A DNA stretch of 64,000 bases from CAVQRC01 sp963715045 (lineage in GTDB: Bacteria; Planctomycetota; Planctomycetia; Pirellulales; Lacipirellulaceae). Location: positions 186,001-250,000 of the forward strand of contig CAVQRC010000004.1 in assembly GCA_963715045.1 (NCBI GenBank), in the 5' to 3' direction. The notes beneath the pieces were generated by a model, which made no database searches, had not been told where the DNA came from, and was given only the letters and a program-made list of their open reading frames with translations. Made by a program: the position numbers and the translations under genes. This document shows positions 51,621 to 60,896 of this stretch, one piece after another; position 1 is the stretch's first letter, and each line of letters begins with the position of its first letter.

Positions 51621-54026
51621 ATGAACAACCCACTTCAGCTTGCTCACCGTGCGGCAGAAGGTCTATTTTCTCCAGCCAGGGGCACCGAGGCCGAAGTGAA
51701 GTCACCGTTGGATGTCTGCTCCCTGGAGCCGCGTCTGATGTTCAGCGCTGCGCCGATCGACGCCGCCACGATCGAGAACGGCGACGTGCCTGAAGGTGGA
51801 GAGCCCGAGTTGAGCAATCATGGACTGTTGGACAGCGTCGATTTCGGTCAGCGAGAGAAACCGCTGCTCGATCCGAACGACCTGGACGGCCCGCAGCCGC
51901 GGTCGGGAGGATCCGACCCGAATGACGAACTCTTCGCCAGCAGCTTCGAAGTCGAAATCGACCCCCGAGATCGGATGCTCGCGTTTTACTCCTTCGCGGG
52001 AGGGACCGACCCCGCGATCCGCAAGGCCTCCTATGGAGTCCACGCCACCGGCTGGGAGACCTTTCTGGAAGGCAATGCCCAGAGCGTCCTGGACGCCGGG
52101 GTTAATCGGATGGTGTTCTTCATGCCTTTCGGATCTCGCTCTTACGTCACGGATCCGGACACCGGTGAGGTTCGGGCCGCGCCGGGACAGGCCATGATGC
52201 AATTCGATGCCTACCTCGATGCGCAGCGGGAGCTTCCCACTCTCACGGATGACTTCGTCGAATCCGTGCGGTCATTTATTGACGCCAATACAGAGAACGG
52301 ATTGCTCGAAGAAGCGATTGTGTACATTGGTTCGCCGCGCCTGGATCCCGACCAGAATGTCCTCCAGGGGCAGCAATGGTGGGATCGAGCGTATGAAATT
52401 CTGACGCCAATTCTCGACGCCGGCTTCCGGTCGATCGGCTTCGATGCGTCGGGACCGGCGTTGCCGGACACGCTCGACTTTCAGCTTCATGAGGTACTCC
52501 GTGACCCTTCACTTCGCGATCCCGTGCGGGATGCCCGGTTAATCGAGTTGATCGGTGATGATGCGGTCGAGATTTATCTGGAAGCAAGTCCGTACCGGGC
52601 CACCGGTCGAAGCGACTTTCGCCTGATGCTGTACGACTATACGTGGGAGCGGCAGGATCCCGAGCGACCTGGATCGCATTCCGAGTGGCGGCGGAACCAG
52701 TTCTTCGAACACGATGAGTACAGCGATGAGGTCGTCCGGATCATCAGGTCCTCTGACTTTCGAGAACAGGGATCCGAGTTGTTGGCCAACGCGCTCGCCG
52801 AGGGGAACAGCATTGCTTTAGCGCCCGGAGCTCTGGTTGGGAACGGGCGGTGGGACCTCGCCGATGTGATTGAGAACCTGGACGTGCCCAGCCTTCCGAC
52901 CGTGATCGATCTGGATCCGGACGATCTCAATGCGGACGACGTGCAATACCAGATCACGTTCCAGCCTCGGCACGGCACACTGACCTTCAATGAACATCAT
53001 GCCGACGTGTTCACGTACACACCGGACGCTTACTTCACGGGCACGGACTACTTCGAGTACGTCGTCACCAACTCCGAGGGTGCGTCGGAACGTGCCGTGG
53101 TGACTCTGGAGGTGGCGTCTCCGCTGGGACTGAGTCGACCGCTCAGCGTCGCCGACTTCAACCACGACGGCGATGTCGATCAGGCAGACTTCAGAATCTG
53201 GCAAGCGAACTTCGGGAAGCAGGATGGGTCGGATGACTTGTCGCGGTATGGTGACGCCGATCGGGATGGCGACGTCGACGGAGCCGACTTCCTTGTCTGG
53301 CAGCGAGAGGTCGGTCGCAGCGGCGGAGCTGGCAGCGGAGGCGGCAGCGGAGGCGGCGACTTTCAGGTAAGTCAGCACGGCGGTTTCGTCGAGGCCGAGC
53401 CCGAGTCGGTCGGCAACGCTGTGAAACCGGTCAAGGCCGCGATGAGTTTCCAGCAGCAGATTGCCGAAGTGACCAGGCCGCAGGATGGGTTCGGCGACGC
53501 CCTCAAGCCCGGTATCGAGCGTGCGAAGATCTCTGGCGCCGACCACGACCAGGTGACGATCTCGGTTGGCGAAACGCCGTTCTCTGGTGAAGCGGGCAAG
53601 GTGGTGTCACGGCACGACGCCTCCCTGAATTCGGAGGCCTCCTCGACATCCAACGGGGTCAAAATGTACGAGTCCGCTCGGCCGTTCGCTGAACATCGCG
53701 ACGATTTCGTCGGGCAAGGTAACTCGTCTCATGCATCCTCCGTCGCCGACCTGATGTACACAACTGGAGGTTCGATCGACGTGCTGGCCGACGCGTTGAC
53801 TTCCGAGGGTCTCCTCGCGGACTACGTTGCCCAGGAAGGGGAGCATCTCGTGGACCAACCGCTGGACGACCAACCGCTGGACGACCAACCGCTGGACGAC
53901 CAGATGGAATTTGACGCCTTGTGGGCGAAGCTCCTCGACGACGAGATTACCAGTGACGAAGTCGACGCCGAGTCCGACAAGCGGTCGCAGGACGAAGCAG
54001 AGACCTCCGCGGCACCTACGAACTAA
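51621..54026 (+). CDS. Large secreted protein with LEPR-XLL motif and dockerin-like repeats
   Basis: 801 residues from ATG 51621. The N-terminal planctomycete export/anchoring motif is CSLEPRLMFSAAPID (residues about 34-48). The central part (about 110-420) is unrecognised but globular (DRMLAFYSFAGGTDPAIRKA, MVFFMPFGSRSYVTDPDTGE). A cadherin/Ig-like stretch follows, about 430-505 (QITFQPRHGTLTFNEHHADV, FTYTPDAYFTGTDYFEYVV). At 510-567 are two dockerin-like calcium repeats, DFNHDGDVDQADF and DADRDGDVDGADF. The tail has a Gly/Ser spacer, an acidic region and four short DQPLD-type repeats. The pattern is of a surface or secreted structural protein. Its binding partner is unknown. Confidence 0.85.
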   Translation: MNNPLQLAHRAAEGLFSPARGTEAEVKSPLDVCSLEPRLMFSAAPIDAATIENGDVPEGGEPELSNHGLLDSVDFGQREKPLLDPNDLDGPQPRSGGSDPNDELFASSFEVEIDPRDRMLAFYSFAGGTDPAIRKASYGVHATGWETFLEGNAQSVLDAGVNRMVFFMPFGSRSYVTDPDTGEVRAAPGQAMMQFDAYLDAQRELPTLTDDFVESVRSFIDANTENGLLEEAIVYIGSPRLDPDQNVLQGQQWWDRAYEILTPILDAGFRSIGFDASGPALPDTLDFQLHEVLRDPSLRDPVRDARLIELIGDDAVEIYLEASPYRATGRSDFRLMLYDYTWERQDPERPGSHSEWRRNQFFEHDEYSDEVVRIIRSSDFREQGSELLANALAEGNSIALAPGALVGNGRWDLADVIENLDVPSLPTVIDLDPDDLNADDVQYQITFQPRHGTLTFNEHHADVFTYTPDAYFTGTDYFEYVVTNSEGASERAVVTLEVASPLGLSRPLSVADFNHDGDVDQADFRIWQANFGKQDGSDDLSRYGDADRDGDVDGADFLVWQREVGRSGGAGSGGGSGGGDFQVSQHGGFVEAEPESVGNAVKPVKAAMSFQQQIAEVTRPQDGFGDALKPGIERAKISGADHDQVTISVGETPFSGEAGKVVSRHDASLNSEASSTSNGVKMYESARPFAEHRDDFVGQGNSSHASSVADLMYTTGGSIDVLADALTSEGLLADYVAQEGEHLVDQPLDDQPLDDQPLDDQMEFDALWAKLLDDEITSDEVDAESDKRSQDEAETSAAPTN

Positions 54027-54090
54027 CCGGCGCCTCCGGCTTTGCGTAGAGCCGGGGGGTCCAGTGAATGCGCGTGGCGGTGATCGTCTT

Positions 54091-54735
54091 TCACGGACTC
54101 TCGATTTCGCGGATCACGGTCCCCTCGCTATGGGTCGCGTGGCCGCCGCCAGCGATTTGGACCCCCACGGTCGTCTCCGGTATCAGTTCGCTCGAGGACG
54201 TCCCCTGACCGGCCAATCGCCCGCTTTCGTCCACGTAGAATTCGCCGAGAAGCCGGCCTCCGGATTCGATTGTGATCGAAACCGATCCCACCCCGGCCAG
54301 TCCTGGCAGGCTGCCGACAGTGCGGATCCGTTCGCCGTCTACGAAGATGCGAACGAATCCCCCGGCACGCAACGGGATGGGATCCGGCGCGGGGTCCGGC
54401 GTGGCTGGCGTTGTGACGGTCGAGGTTACCGAGCCGTCCTGGCCTGCACCGCGAAATAGCGAGTCACCGATCGGCTGGGCGTGCATGAGTGGGTCGAGTG
54501 GGTCGCCGATGCCTGAGGTGGTGGCCACGGCAACGGCGGTGATCATCGAGTCGGTGGGCGGCGCGTCGACAACCGGTGGTGGCTCGGGGAGCTCCGCCCC
54601 AATTGCTGCCGGGAGGTCGGCCGACAACGTTTCGCGGTGTTCGAGACGTTCGAATCGACCGTGACGGGCTGTCACCGTATTGCGCCGTACGGAGGTCGGC
54701 GCGGACCTTGAGCCTGGGAACAGGCGGACCTTCAT
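54091..54735 (-). CDS. Secreted/surface protein of unknown function
   Basis: 214 residues from ATG 54735 (MKVRLFPGSRSAPTS). Near the N-terminus FERLEHRETLSADLP resembles the L-E-x-R-x-L-(S/F) motif seen at the start of many planctomycete surface proteins, so export through the same route is likely. A Pro/Thr-rich linker follows (VTTPATPDPAPDPIPLRAGG), then a small beta-rich domain (FVRIFVDGERIRTVGSLPGL, VSITIESGGRLLGEFYVDES). Convergent with the LEPR-XLL gene, with 64 bp between stops. The longer frame upstream of 54735 is not supported. No family recognised. Confidence 0.6.
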   Translation of the reverse strand: MKVRLFPGSRSAPTSVRRNTVTARHGRFERLEHRETLSADLPAAIGAELPEPPPVVDAPPTDSMITAVAVATTSGIGDPLDPLMHAQPIGDSLFRGAGQDGSVTSTVTTPATPDPAPDPIPLRAGGFVRIFVDGERIRTVGSLPGLAGVGSVSITIESGGRLLGEFYVDESGRLAGQGTSSSELIPETTVGVQIAGGGHATHSEGTVIREIESP

Positions 54736-55062
54736 CGCAGAGTCCCGTAGTGACTGAGAGGAGCGGATGTCGCGTGACCTCGGCTCGGCAGAGGAGGAGC
54801 GAATTCGCCGAGGCACGACACGCGACAGTAAGGCGTGATGCCCTGCCTGCTGCAAACGAAGCGCCAAGACTCTGCGGAGTTCGGCCTGCCGGACAGCTAA
54901 GTGTGCTGAATTAGAGAGCTTGCGCTACGGAGCCGGCGTCGCCAGGGGTCCCGGCACCCGCATCGATGTTGCTCGAACGCAACCGTCGTGTGGAGTCGCG
55001 GAAACGTGGGTCAACCGCCATCGGTCGGGGCGGCCGTCTCGCCCGCGGCGCGACGCGGGCGG
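54736..55062. other. 327-bp intergenic region
   Basis: Nothing recognised. It lies between the start of the small surface protein and the stop of the kinase gene, both on the minus strand, so it should contain the former's promoter. Confidence 0.4.
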
Positions 55063-57258
55063 TTAACGAGGGGATCCACCGGTCGCGTCATCGCGGATTC
55101 GACCCGGGCGACGAATCGGTGGTTCGAAGCGTTCCGGTCCGAATGGGCGAGGCCTACGAAAGATCTCGAGCAGTTCGGGATTCTGTCGGAGCTCGTGGAG
55201 CGCTTCGCAGACCGTGTCTTTCCTGTAGCCGCCGTCGAGTGCCGCCTCGGCGTGATGCCGAATGAGCTCGATTCGCAGGTCGTCGTGCAAGATGCCTGGT
55301 TGGCCACGGACCAGCAGATCCACGATCCGAACGTGCATAAAGGGCGTGAGATGTCCGTCACGTTCCAGGTCCGCCAGGAGCCGTAGCAGGTCTGCCGTTT
55401 CCATTCCGCTGCGATGTCGGGCGAGTTCGTAGTACGCGTAATTGAACGCCACGAAGGGATCCGCGGAGTTCAGGGCGTACGCTCGCGATACGTCCTCGCC
55501 CGCCAGGTCGACGGATGCCAGCGATTGCAACGCCAGAAATGCGCGGCAATTCCGCAGATCGGCCGAATCCATCCCGGCCCCGATCGTTTGCTCCACGAGC
55601 TGATTGACCCTCGCCGCGTCTTCCGGCGTGTACTTCCCGCCCTTTGACAACAGGATCCCGTACGCGACCGCCGACCACGTAAGGGGTCCCGGATCCAGTT
55701 CCATCGCCCGATGGTAAGCGCTCAACGCCAGGTCGAATTGGTGATTCCCGGCGTACTGGTCGCCGAGCGCGATCCAGGCCGCCGGATTGTAAGGATTGTC
55801 GAACAGCGATCGGCCGATCGGGTTCTCGAAGTGGGTCGCGGCGTTAACGCTGTATCGATAACGGCGATACGCCTCGAAGCCAAACCAGGTTGCTCCCAGG
55901 ACGAACATCGACAGGGTGGCCGCTGCCGAGACCTGCACGCGTCGACTGGTACGCAACGCTCTCCGCTGCCGGGCGATCGGTCGCAGAAGTTGCCCGCATC
56001 GCGTTGCCAGTTCGGCCGCCGATTGAATCCGTTTGTCCGGATCGAACGCCAGGCAGCGTTCCACCGTTTCGATGAGACGCCGATCGAGCGGCCCGGCGAT
56101 TTCGAGCGGCCGCGGCCCGCGAGCCTGATGCGCGAGGAGCTGCTGGCCGATCCGGGCTGAGTCCTGCCGCCATGAAAAGTCAGCGAACGGATGCTGTCCG
56201 GCCAGCAGTTCGTAGAACACCACACCCAGCGAAAACACGTCGCCCCGCTCGTCCGCAAGTTGTTCATCGCTGGCCGTCGTGCGATGGTGGGAAAGCTCAC
56301 TCTCAGGATCGGCGATTCCCGACTGGCGGATCGTCTCGGGTGGCATGTAAGGGAGCGTTCCCCCGGCGAGAATCTGCACGCTGTTTCGGGCCCGCGCGAG
56401 ATTGAAGTCCAGGAGCATCGGCTTGCCGTGCGGCGTAAACAACACGTTCGAAGGCTTAATGTCACGGTGAAGAATGCCGCGCGCGTGGGTGTGCGCCAGG
56501 CCTTCGGCGACCTGACGGATGATGTCGACCACGGCCTCGACGTAGCCCGCGTACGCTACCGCGACCGAGGAATCCAGTCCCAGCATGGCATGATCTTCCG
56601 CCGCATATCCTTCTCGCAATGCGTCCAGGATCGGTCGGAATTTGCAGGGACGCCGCGGGGCCGTGCCGAACGCTTCGTCGATCAGGTCACTCAGCGTGTG
56701 CCGACCCAGATACGGCATCACCGCCGCCGAAAGCGATTGCGAAGGCGATGCGTGCGTCGCGTAGACTGGAACGATGTTGCGATGCCGCAACTGGGCAAGC
56801 GTCTGGGCTTCGGCCGTGTCGCCACCGCTGACCTTGACGACCACCGCCCGATCCGCGAGCTGAACTTCCTCTCCCAGATACACCCGGCTGAACCCGCCGC
56901 GACCGAGTTCGTCAACCAGTCGAAAGCCGAACAGGAAGTCTCCCAGTCTCGGCCAGTCGACCTCTGGATGATCCAGCAGCAAGGCGTTCGAACTGATCAG
57001 ATCATGGACTTCCAGTCGCCGGCACAGACTCGTGCGGATACTGGGAAATCGTTCGCAGAATGCATCCGGGTCGATCTGCTGACCGCGCGAAGAGCGTACA
57101 CAGTATTCTCCATACGCCAGTTCGAGGACCACCGAACGCGACCGCGCGAATTCGGTGTGCGAACGAATGACCGACGCCGCGTCGGCATCATTTCCCGACC
57201 ACCAACCGTCGATGATTTGAGAAGGGCTGCCGATACGCGTGAGGGGGTCGGGGCTCAT
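55063..57258 (-). CDS. Ser/Thr protein kinase with TPR-like C-terminal domain
   Basis: 731 residues. A 105-residue N-terminal domain precedes the kinase. Kinase motifs: glycine loop DELGRGGFSRVYLG, Lys142 in VVVKV, HRDIKPSNV (264-272) and LLDFNLARA, where the usual DFG is DFN (284-286). TLPYMPPETI and DVFSLGVVFYELLAG follow. A single TM helix (about residues 435-455, VSAAATLSMFVLGATWFGFE) separates the kinase from an extracytoplasmic TPR-like part (NPAAWIALGDQYAGNHQFDL, ALSAYHRAMELDPGPL). The ECF sigma gene is 13 bp upstream, so the two are co-transcribed and the kinase may control the sigma factor. Confidence 0.9.
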   Translation of the reverse strand: MSPDPLTRIGSPSQIIDGWWSGNDADAASVIRSHTEFARSRSVVLELAYGEYCVRSSRGQQIDPDAFCERFPSIRTSLCRRLEVHDLISSNALLLDHPEVDWPRLGDFLFGFRLVDELGRGGFSRVYLGEEVQLADRAVVVKVSGGDTAEAQTLAQLRHRNIVPVYATHASPSQSLSAAVMPYLGRHTLSDLIDEAFGTAPRRPCKFRPILDALREGYAAEDHAMLGLDSSVAVAYAGYVEAVVDIIRQVAEGLAHTHARGILHRDIKPSNVLFTPHGKPMLLDFNLARARNSVQILAGGTLPYMPPETIRQSGIADPESELSHHRTTASDEQLADERGDVFSLGVVFYELLAGQHPFADFSWRQDSARIGQQLLAHQARGPRPLEIAGPLDRRLIETVERCLAFDPDKRIQSAAELATRCGQLLRPIARQRRALRTSRRVQVSAAATLSMFVLGATWFGFEAYRRYRYSVNAATHFENPIGRSLFDNPYNPAAWIALGDQYAGNHQFDLALSAYHRAMELDPGPLTWSAVAYGILLSKGGKYTPEDAARVNQLVEQTIGAGMDSADLRNCRAFLALQSLASVDLAGEDVSRAYALNSADPFVAFNYAYYELARHRSGMETADLLRLLADLERDGHLTPFMHVRIVDLLVRGQPGILHDDLRIELIRHHAEAALDGGYRKDTVCEALHELRQNPELLEIFRRPRPFGPERFEPPIRRPGRIRDDATGGSPR

Positions 57259-57271
57259 GGCGGATCGCCAC

Positions 57272-57872
57272 TCAAGACAGGTCTTTGGTGACCGGTGGGC
57301 CGGGATGAGCGCTCATCTCGATGGCTTTCTGCACCACGCGACGCGCGGTGCGTTCGTGGATCTCGAGCTGGGTCGCGATCGACGCGTAAGTTTCACCCGC
57401 GATTCTCAATTCGAGAATCCGTCGATTGCGTTTCGGTTGATTGGCGATGAGTCGTTTCCACCGCTCGCGAGCGATGGCGAAATGGCTCGGTCCCCCAGAG
57501 GCCAGGGCATCGACGTCATGTACCACGCCGTCAACCTGTTTGGGAAAATGTGGAGGTGGGGGGACCCGGCGTCTTGTTGCCCCGACGGATTTCGTCGATC
57601 ACCGAGTGCGTGGCCATACGCGCCAGTAACCCGATGAACCGCTTGGAGTCATCGAGATCGTGCAGTTTCGGCCGGATCCGGATGAACGAGGCCCAGACCG
57701 CCTGGACGAAATCGTCTGAGTCGAACAGTTTGCGGAGATTCTTGTTCATCCGCTGCCGCACGACCGCTTTGATGTGCGGGCCGTACGTCTCGACCAGTTC
57801 CCAAGCGGCCTCTTCAGAGCCCGCATCCACGCGGATCATCAATTCCTTGAGTTTCTGGGAAGACGGAATCAA
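57272..57872 (-). CDS. ECF sigma factor linked to the kinase, apparent frameshift
   Basis: I place the start at TTG 57872, with AGGT upstream. The first frame holds sigma region 2 (GPHIKAVVRQRMNKNLRKLF, SDDFVQAVWASFIRIRPKL, ATHSVIDEIRRGNK) to about 57555. The second frame holds region 4 (RIAGETYASIATQLEIHERT, ARRVVQKAI) to the stop at 57272. The break is close to a run of six G on the plus strand (57556-57562). Joined, the protein is about 200 residues, standard for ECF factors. No anti-sigma gene is nearby; instead a Ser/Thr kinase follows by 13 bp, an arrangement known from planctomycete ECF groups. Confidence 0.8.
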
Positions 57873-58294
57873 GTCACTACCTGTCTTCTGTCTAGCTCTG
57901 TCTCGCGGACCTGCAGGGCCGCCGTCGGCACGCCCGGCACTCGATAGACATACGGATGAAACGACCAATTCTGTCAGCCGTCCATCCCGCCGTTGGCAAG
58001 TTGGTAATTTGCTTGATTCGCCGCAGATCTGCAAATCGGGGATTAGGAAAGCCAGTTGATATGGCCGTCGTCCGTGACGATGGGTAGGATTCCGGAAGAA
58101 GCGGGGCAAACAGCGAAGGCATGGCGAACTAGATAATAAGCGTCCGGAAGCCGCGGGACCAAGCCGGCACCCGGGCAAAGTTCGGCGAACCGCAGTAGGC
58201 CTCGCAAGATTTCCCCCAATCCCCCCCCCCCGACCCCCAAATCCACCCAGCCACGAACCCCTAAACCCACGAACCCCCCAACCCCCAAACCCTC
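57873..58294. other. 422-bp intergenic region ending in a C-rich tract
   Basis: No gene found between the divergent ECF sigma and sulfite reductase starts. The last 80 bp (58215-58294) is a C/A-rich low-complexity tract with words such as ACCCCTAAACCC that runs straight into the ATG of the sulfite reductase gene, leaving no Shine-Dalgarno sequence. Confidence 0.55.
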
Positions 58295-60025
58295 ATGCCA
58301 TCGGTCGACCTCGATAAGCAAACTGCCGCGGAAGAGACGAAGCACGGCAGCCACTACCTCCGCGGTCGGATTGCGGAAGAATTGGCCGACGCCAATCCGG
58401 CTTTCGGCAAGGAGAGCATTCAGCTTCTCAAGCATCACGGCACCTACCAGCAGGACAACCGGGATGAGCGCGCGGCCGCCCGGAAAGCGGGGAAACCGGG
58501 TGGCAAGGCGTTCATGATGATGATCCGGACCACGATTCCGGGTGGTCGCCTGAGTACGGCTCAACTGGTGAGCGAACTCAATCTGGCGGACGAGCTCGGC
58601 AACGGCACGCTTCGGATCACGACCCGCCAGGGACTGCAGTTGCATGGTGTGCTGAAGCACGATCTCCGCGAGACGATTCGCCGAATCAACGCGTGCGGGT
58701 TGACGACGAAAGCCGCGTGTGGCGATGTGGTCCGCAACGTGATGTGCACTCCGGCTCCGTTTCGGCTCGACTCAGTGCACAGCGAGCTGCAGGATACGGC
58801 GCGGGCACTCGCCTTGGAGTTGTCGCCGCGGACGGGGGCGTATCGCGAGTTGTTTCTGACCGACCCGGAGACGGGAGAGCGAGAGCTGGTAGGGAAGACT
58901 CCGGACCCTCAGGAGGAACCGCTCTACGGGCCGACCTATCTGCCTCGGAAGTTCAAGATTGCCCTGGGGTTGCCCGGCGACAACAGCGTCGATCTCTACG
59001 CCAATGACCTGGCGTTCATGGCGGTCTGCGAAGACTTTCGCATTGTGGGCTACAACGTGCTGGTGGGCGGTGGGTTTGGTCACACTCCTTCGGCGAACAA
59101 GACTTTCGTGGCGTTGGCCAAGCCCTTGGGATTCGTTCCCCGGGGTGCGGAGATCGAGATCGCCAAGGCAGTGATCGGAGTTCAACGTGATCACGGCAAT
59201 CGAACGGACCGCAAGGTGGCTCGGCTGAAGTACCTGGTTGCGGAATGGGGCCTGGAGAAGTTTCGCGAGCGGGTGGAAGCCTATTTCGGGCAGTCGCTTG
59301 AGCCTCCGCGGGCGGTCACGGCAGAGGGTTTCGACGATGGTCTGGGCTGGCGGGAGCAGGGCGATGGGAAGTGGTTTTACGGATTGAATGTCGAAAACGG
59401 GCGGATCAAGGACGACGGTGATTTCCGCCTCAAGACAGCTCTCCGCGCGATCGCGGGGGAGTGGGATCTGCCGCTCGTTTTGACCCCCCACCAGAGCTTG
59501 ATTTTCGCCGACGTCGCCCCGGCGGATCGCGACGCGTTGGAGCGCGTGTTACGGAACCACGGTGTGCCGCTGACGGAAGACATCTCACCCGTTCGCCGCT
59601 GGTCGATGGCCTGCCCTGCCCTGCCGACCTGCGGGCTGGCGATTACCGAGAGCGAACGGTTCCTCCCCGGGTTGATTGATATTCTCGAGAGCGAACTGGA
59701 AGGGCTTGGCCTGGGGGAGGAAGTCTTCACGATCCGGATGACCGGTTGTCCGAACGGCTGCGCGCGACCCTACAACGCGGACATCGGGCTGGTGGGTAAA
59801 GCGAAGGGGAAATACACGATTTTGCTTGGGGGCCGGCTGCGAGGAGATCGCTTGAACTTCATTTACCAGGACCAGGTCGCCGAGGCGGATCTGGTCCCGA
59901 CGCTCGTGGCCGTTTTCGCGTACTTCAAGACGGCTCGAAATCCGGGTGAAACCCTCGGCGACTTCTGCCACCGGCAGGGCCGAGAGGCCCTCCTGGCCGC
60001 TACCGATCCCACACGCCCAGGTTGA
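58295..60025 (+). CDS. cysI: Assimilatory sulfite/nitrite reductase, siroheme subunit
   Basis: 576 residues from ATG 58295. It follows the two-repeat ferredoxin-nitrite/sulfite reductase plan: parallel repeat TTRQGLQLHGVLKHDLRETI in the first half and LTPHQSLIFADV in the second. The four cysteines that hold the 4Fe-4S/siroheme centre are in CPALPTCGLA and TGCPNGCARPYNAD. It reduces sulfite to sulfide with six electrons in the cytoplasm. The N-terminus (TKHGSHYLRGRIAEELADAN) resembles assimilatory sulfite reductases more than nitrite reductases, but I cannot exclude nitrite as substrate. The end overlaps the convergent GntR gene by 26 bp. Confidence 0.92.
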   Translation: MPSVDLDKQTAAEETKHGSHYLRGRIAEELADANPAFGKESIQLLKHHGTYQQDNRDERAAARKAGKPGGKAFMMMIRTTIPGGRLSTAQLVSELNLADELGNGTLRITTRQGLQLHGVLKHDLRETIRRINACGLTTKAACGDVVRNVMCTPAPFRLDSVHSELQDTARALALELSPRTGAYRELFLTDPETGERELVGKTPDPQEEPLYGPTYLPRKFKIALGLPGDNSVDLYANDLAFMAVCEDFRIVGYNVLVGGGFGHTPSANKTFVALAKPLGFVPRGAEIEIAKAVIGVQRDHGNRTDRKVARLKYLVAEWGLEKFRERVEAYFGQSLEPPRAVTAEGFDDGLGWREQGDGKWFYGLNVENGRIKDDGDFRLKTALRAIAGEWDLPLVLTPHQSLIFADVAPADRDALERVLRNHGVPLTEDISPVRRWSMACPALPTCGLAITESERFLPGLIDILESELEGLGLGEEVFTIRMTGCPNGCARPYNADIGLVGKAKGKYTILLGGRLRGDRLNFIYQDQVAEADLVPTLVAVFAYFKTARNPGETLGDFCHRQGREALLAATDPTRPG

Positions 60026-60896
60026 ATTTCATCGACGTTCGAAGATGAGCCCGGATCAGCCGCACGGCCTTTTTCGCGTTCCGTTCCCGGACCGCCTTGA
60101 GAATGTCGAGATGCTCCTCGAAGGACTGCGTCGCCCGTGTGAAGCGAAACGCGACGGTCGTGTACAGCAACACCTTGCGAATCAAGGGATCGAGTGTTTC
60201 TGGCAGGATGCGGCTGCCGGAAGCCGCCGCGATCGTCTGGTGAAACTTCATGTCGGCGGCCCGTCGCTCGTAGGGAGTCGAGTTCTCCCCCCGTGCCATC
60301 AACTGCCGCGTTTCGTTCTCGAGCTCGTCGACGCTCGTGTCGGTCAACCGGCGGACCGCCTCGTCCATCGCCATGGCCTCGAGTTCGGTGCGGATCTTGA
60401 ACAGGTCGCGAATGTCGTGGGCGGTCAACGTAATGATCCGCCAGCCGCGGCGGGGGAGCCGTTCCACCAGTCCGTCGTTCCTCAGCCACTCGGCCGCTCG
60501 ACGAAGCGTGGCCGGGTTGACCCCCATTTCCAACGCAAGTGGACGCTCCTTGATAATCGCGCCCGGCTCGAAGTCTCCGCGGAGGATCCGCTCCAGGAGT
60601 TGCTCATAACAGGCGTCCGTCTGGTTGGCGAATTCGAAAGGGGTGTCCGAGTGGACGGTCAGCCGGGGCGGAAGCGAAACGACGACAAGATGCCGACCGC
60701 CATCCGATTTAACCCATCCCGCAGCGGCAAGTTTTTCCACCGCTTTGTTCACTGTGGTCCGGCTGACGCCCAGATTATCGGCGATTTTACGGGCGTTGAT
60801 CCGGTCGCCAAGTTGGATCGAACGGTTCGCGAGTTGGCTGGTGAGGTGGCCGTAGACCTGATCGACAAGTGAAGATTTACGTGCCGGGGAAGTCAT
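60000..60896 (-). CDS. GntR/FadR-type regulator with two winged-helix domains
   Basis: 298 residues from ATG 60896; the frame continues upstream without protein character. Two DNA-binding domains are arranged in tandem: residues about 5-70 (LVDQVYGHLTSQLANRSIQL, then ARKIADNLGVSRTTVNKAVE, KLAAAGWV) and about 88-150 (YEQLLERILRGDFEPGAIIK, ERPLALEMGVNPATLRRAAE, GLVERLPRRGWRI). An FCD effector domain follows (IRDLFKIRTELEAMAMDEAV, FHQTIAAASGSRILPE). One winged helix is the norm, so the doubled form is unusual. It is convergent with cysI; its target is more likely its own upstream region. A metabolite ligand is expected. Confidence 0.85.
   Translation of the reverse strand: MTSPARKSSLVDQVYGHLTSQLANRSIQLGDRINARKIADNLGVSRTTVNKAVEKLAAAGWVKSDGGRHLVVVSLPPRLTVHSDTPFEFANQTDACYEQLLERILRGDFEPGAIIKERPLALEMGVNPATLRRAAEWLRNDGLVERLPRRGWRIITLTAHDIRDLFKIRTELEAMAMDEAVRRLTDTSVDELENETRQLMARGENSTPYERRAADMKFHQTIAAASGSRILPETLDPLIRKVLLYTTVAFRFTRATQSFEEHLDILKAVRERNAKKAVRLIRAHLRTSMKFNLGVWDR

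Noticed and set aside
51621..57872. LEPR-XLL protein, kinase and ECF factor as a single signalling operon
   Set aside because: The LEPR-XLL gene is on the opposite strand and separated by another gene and a 327-bp gap; only the ECF and kinase genes are plausibly co-transcribed.
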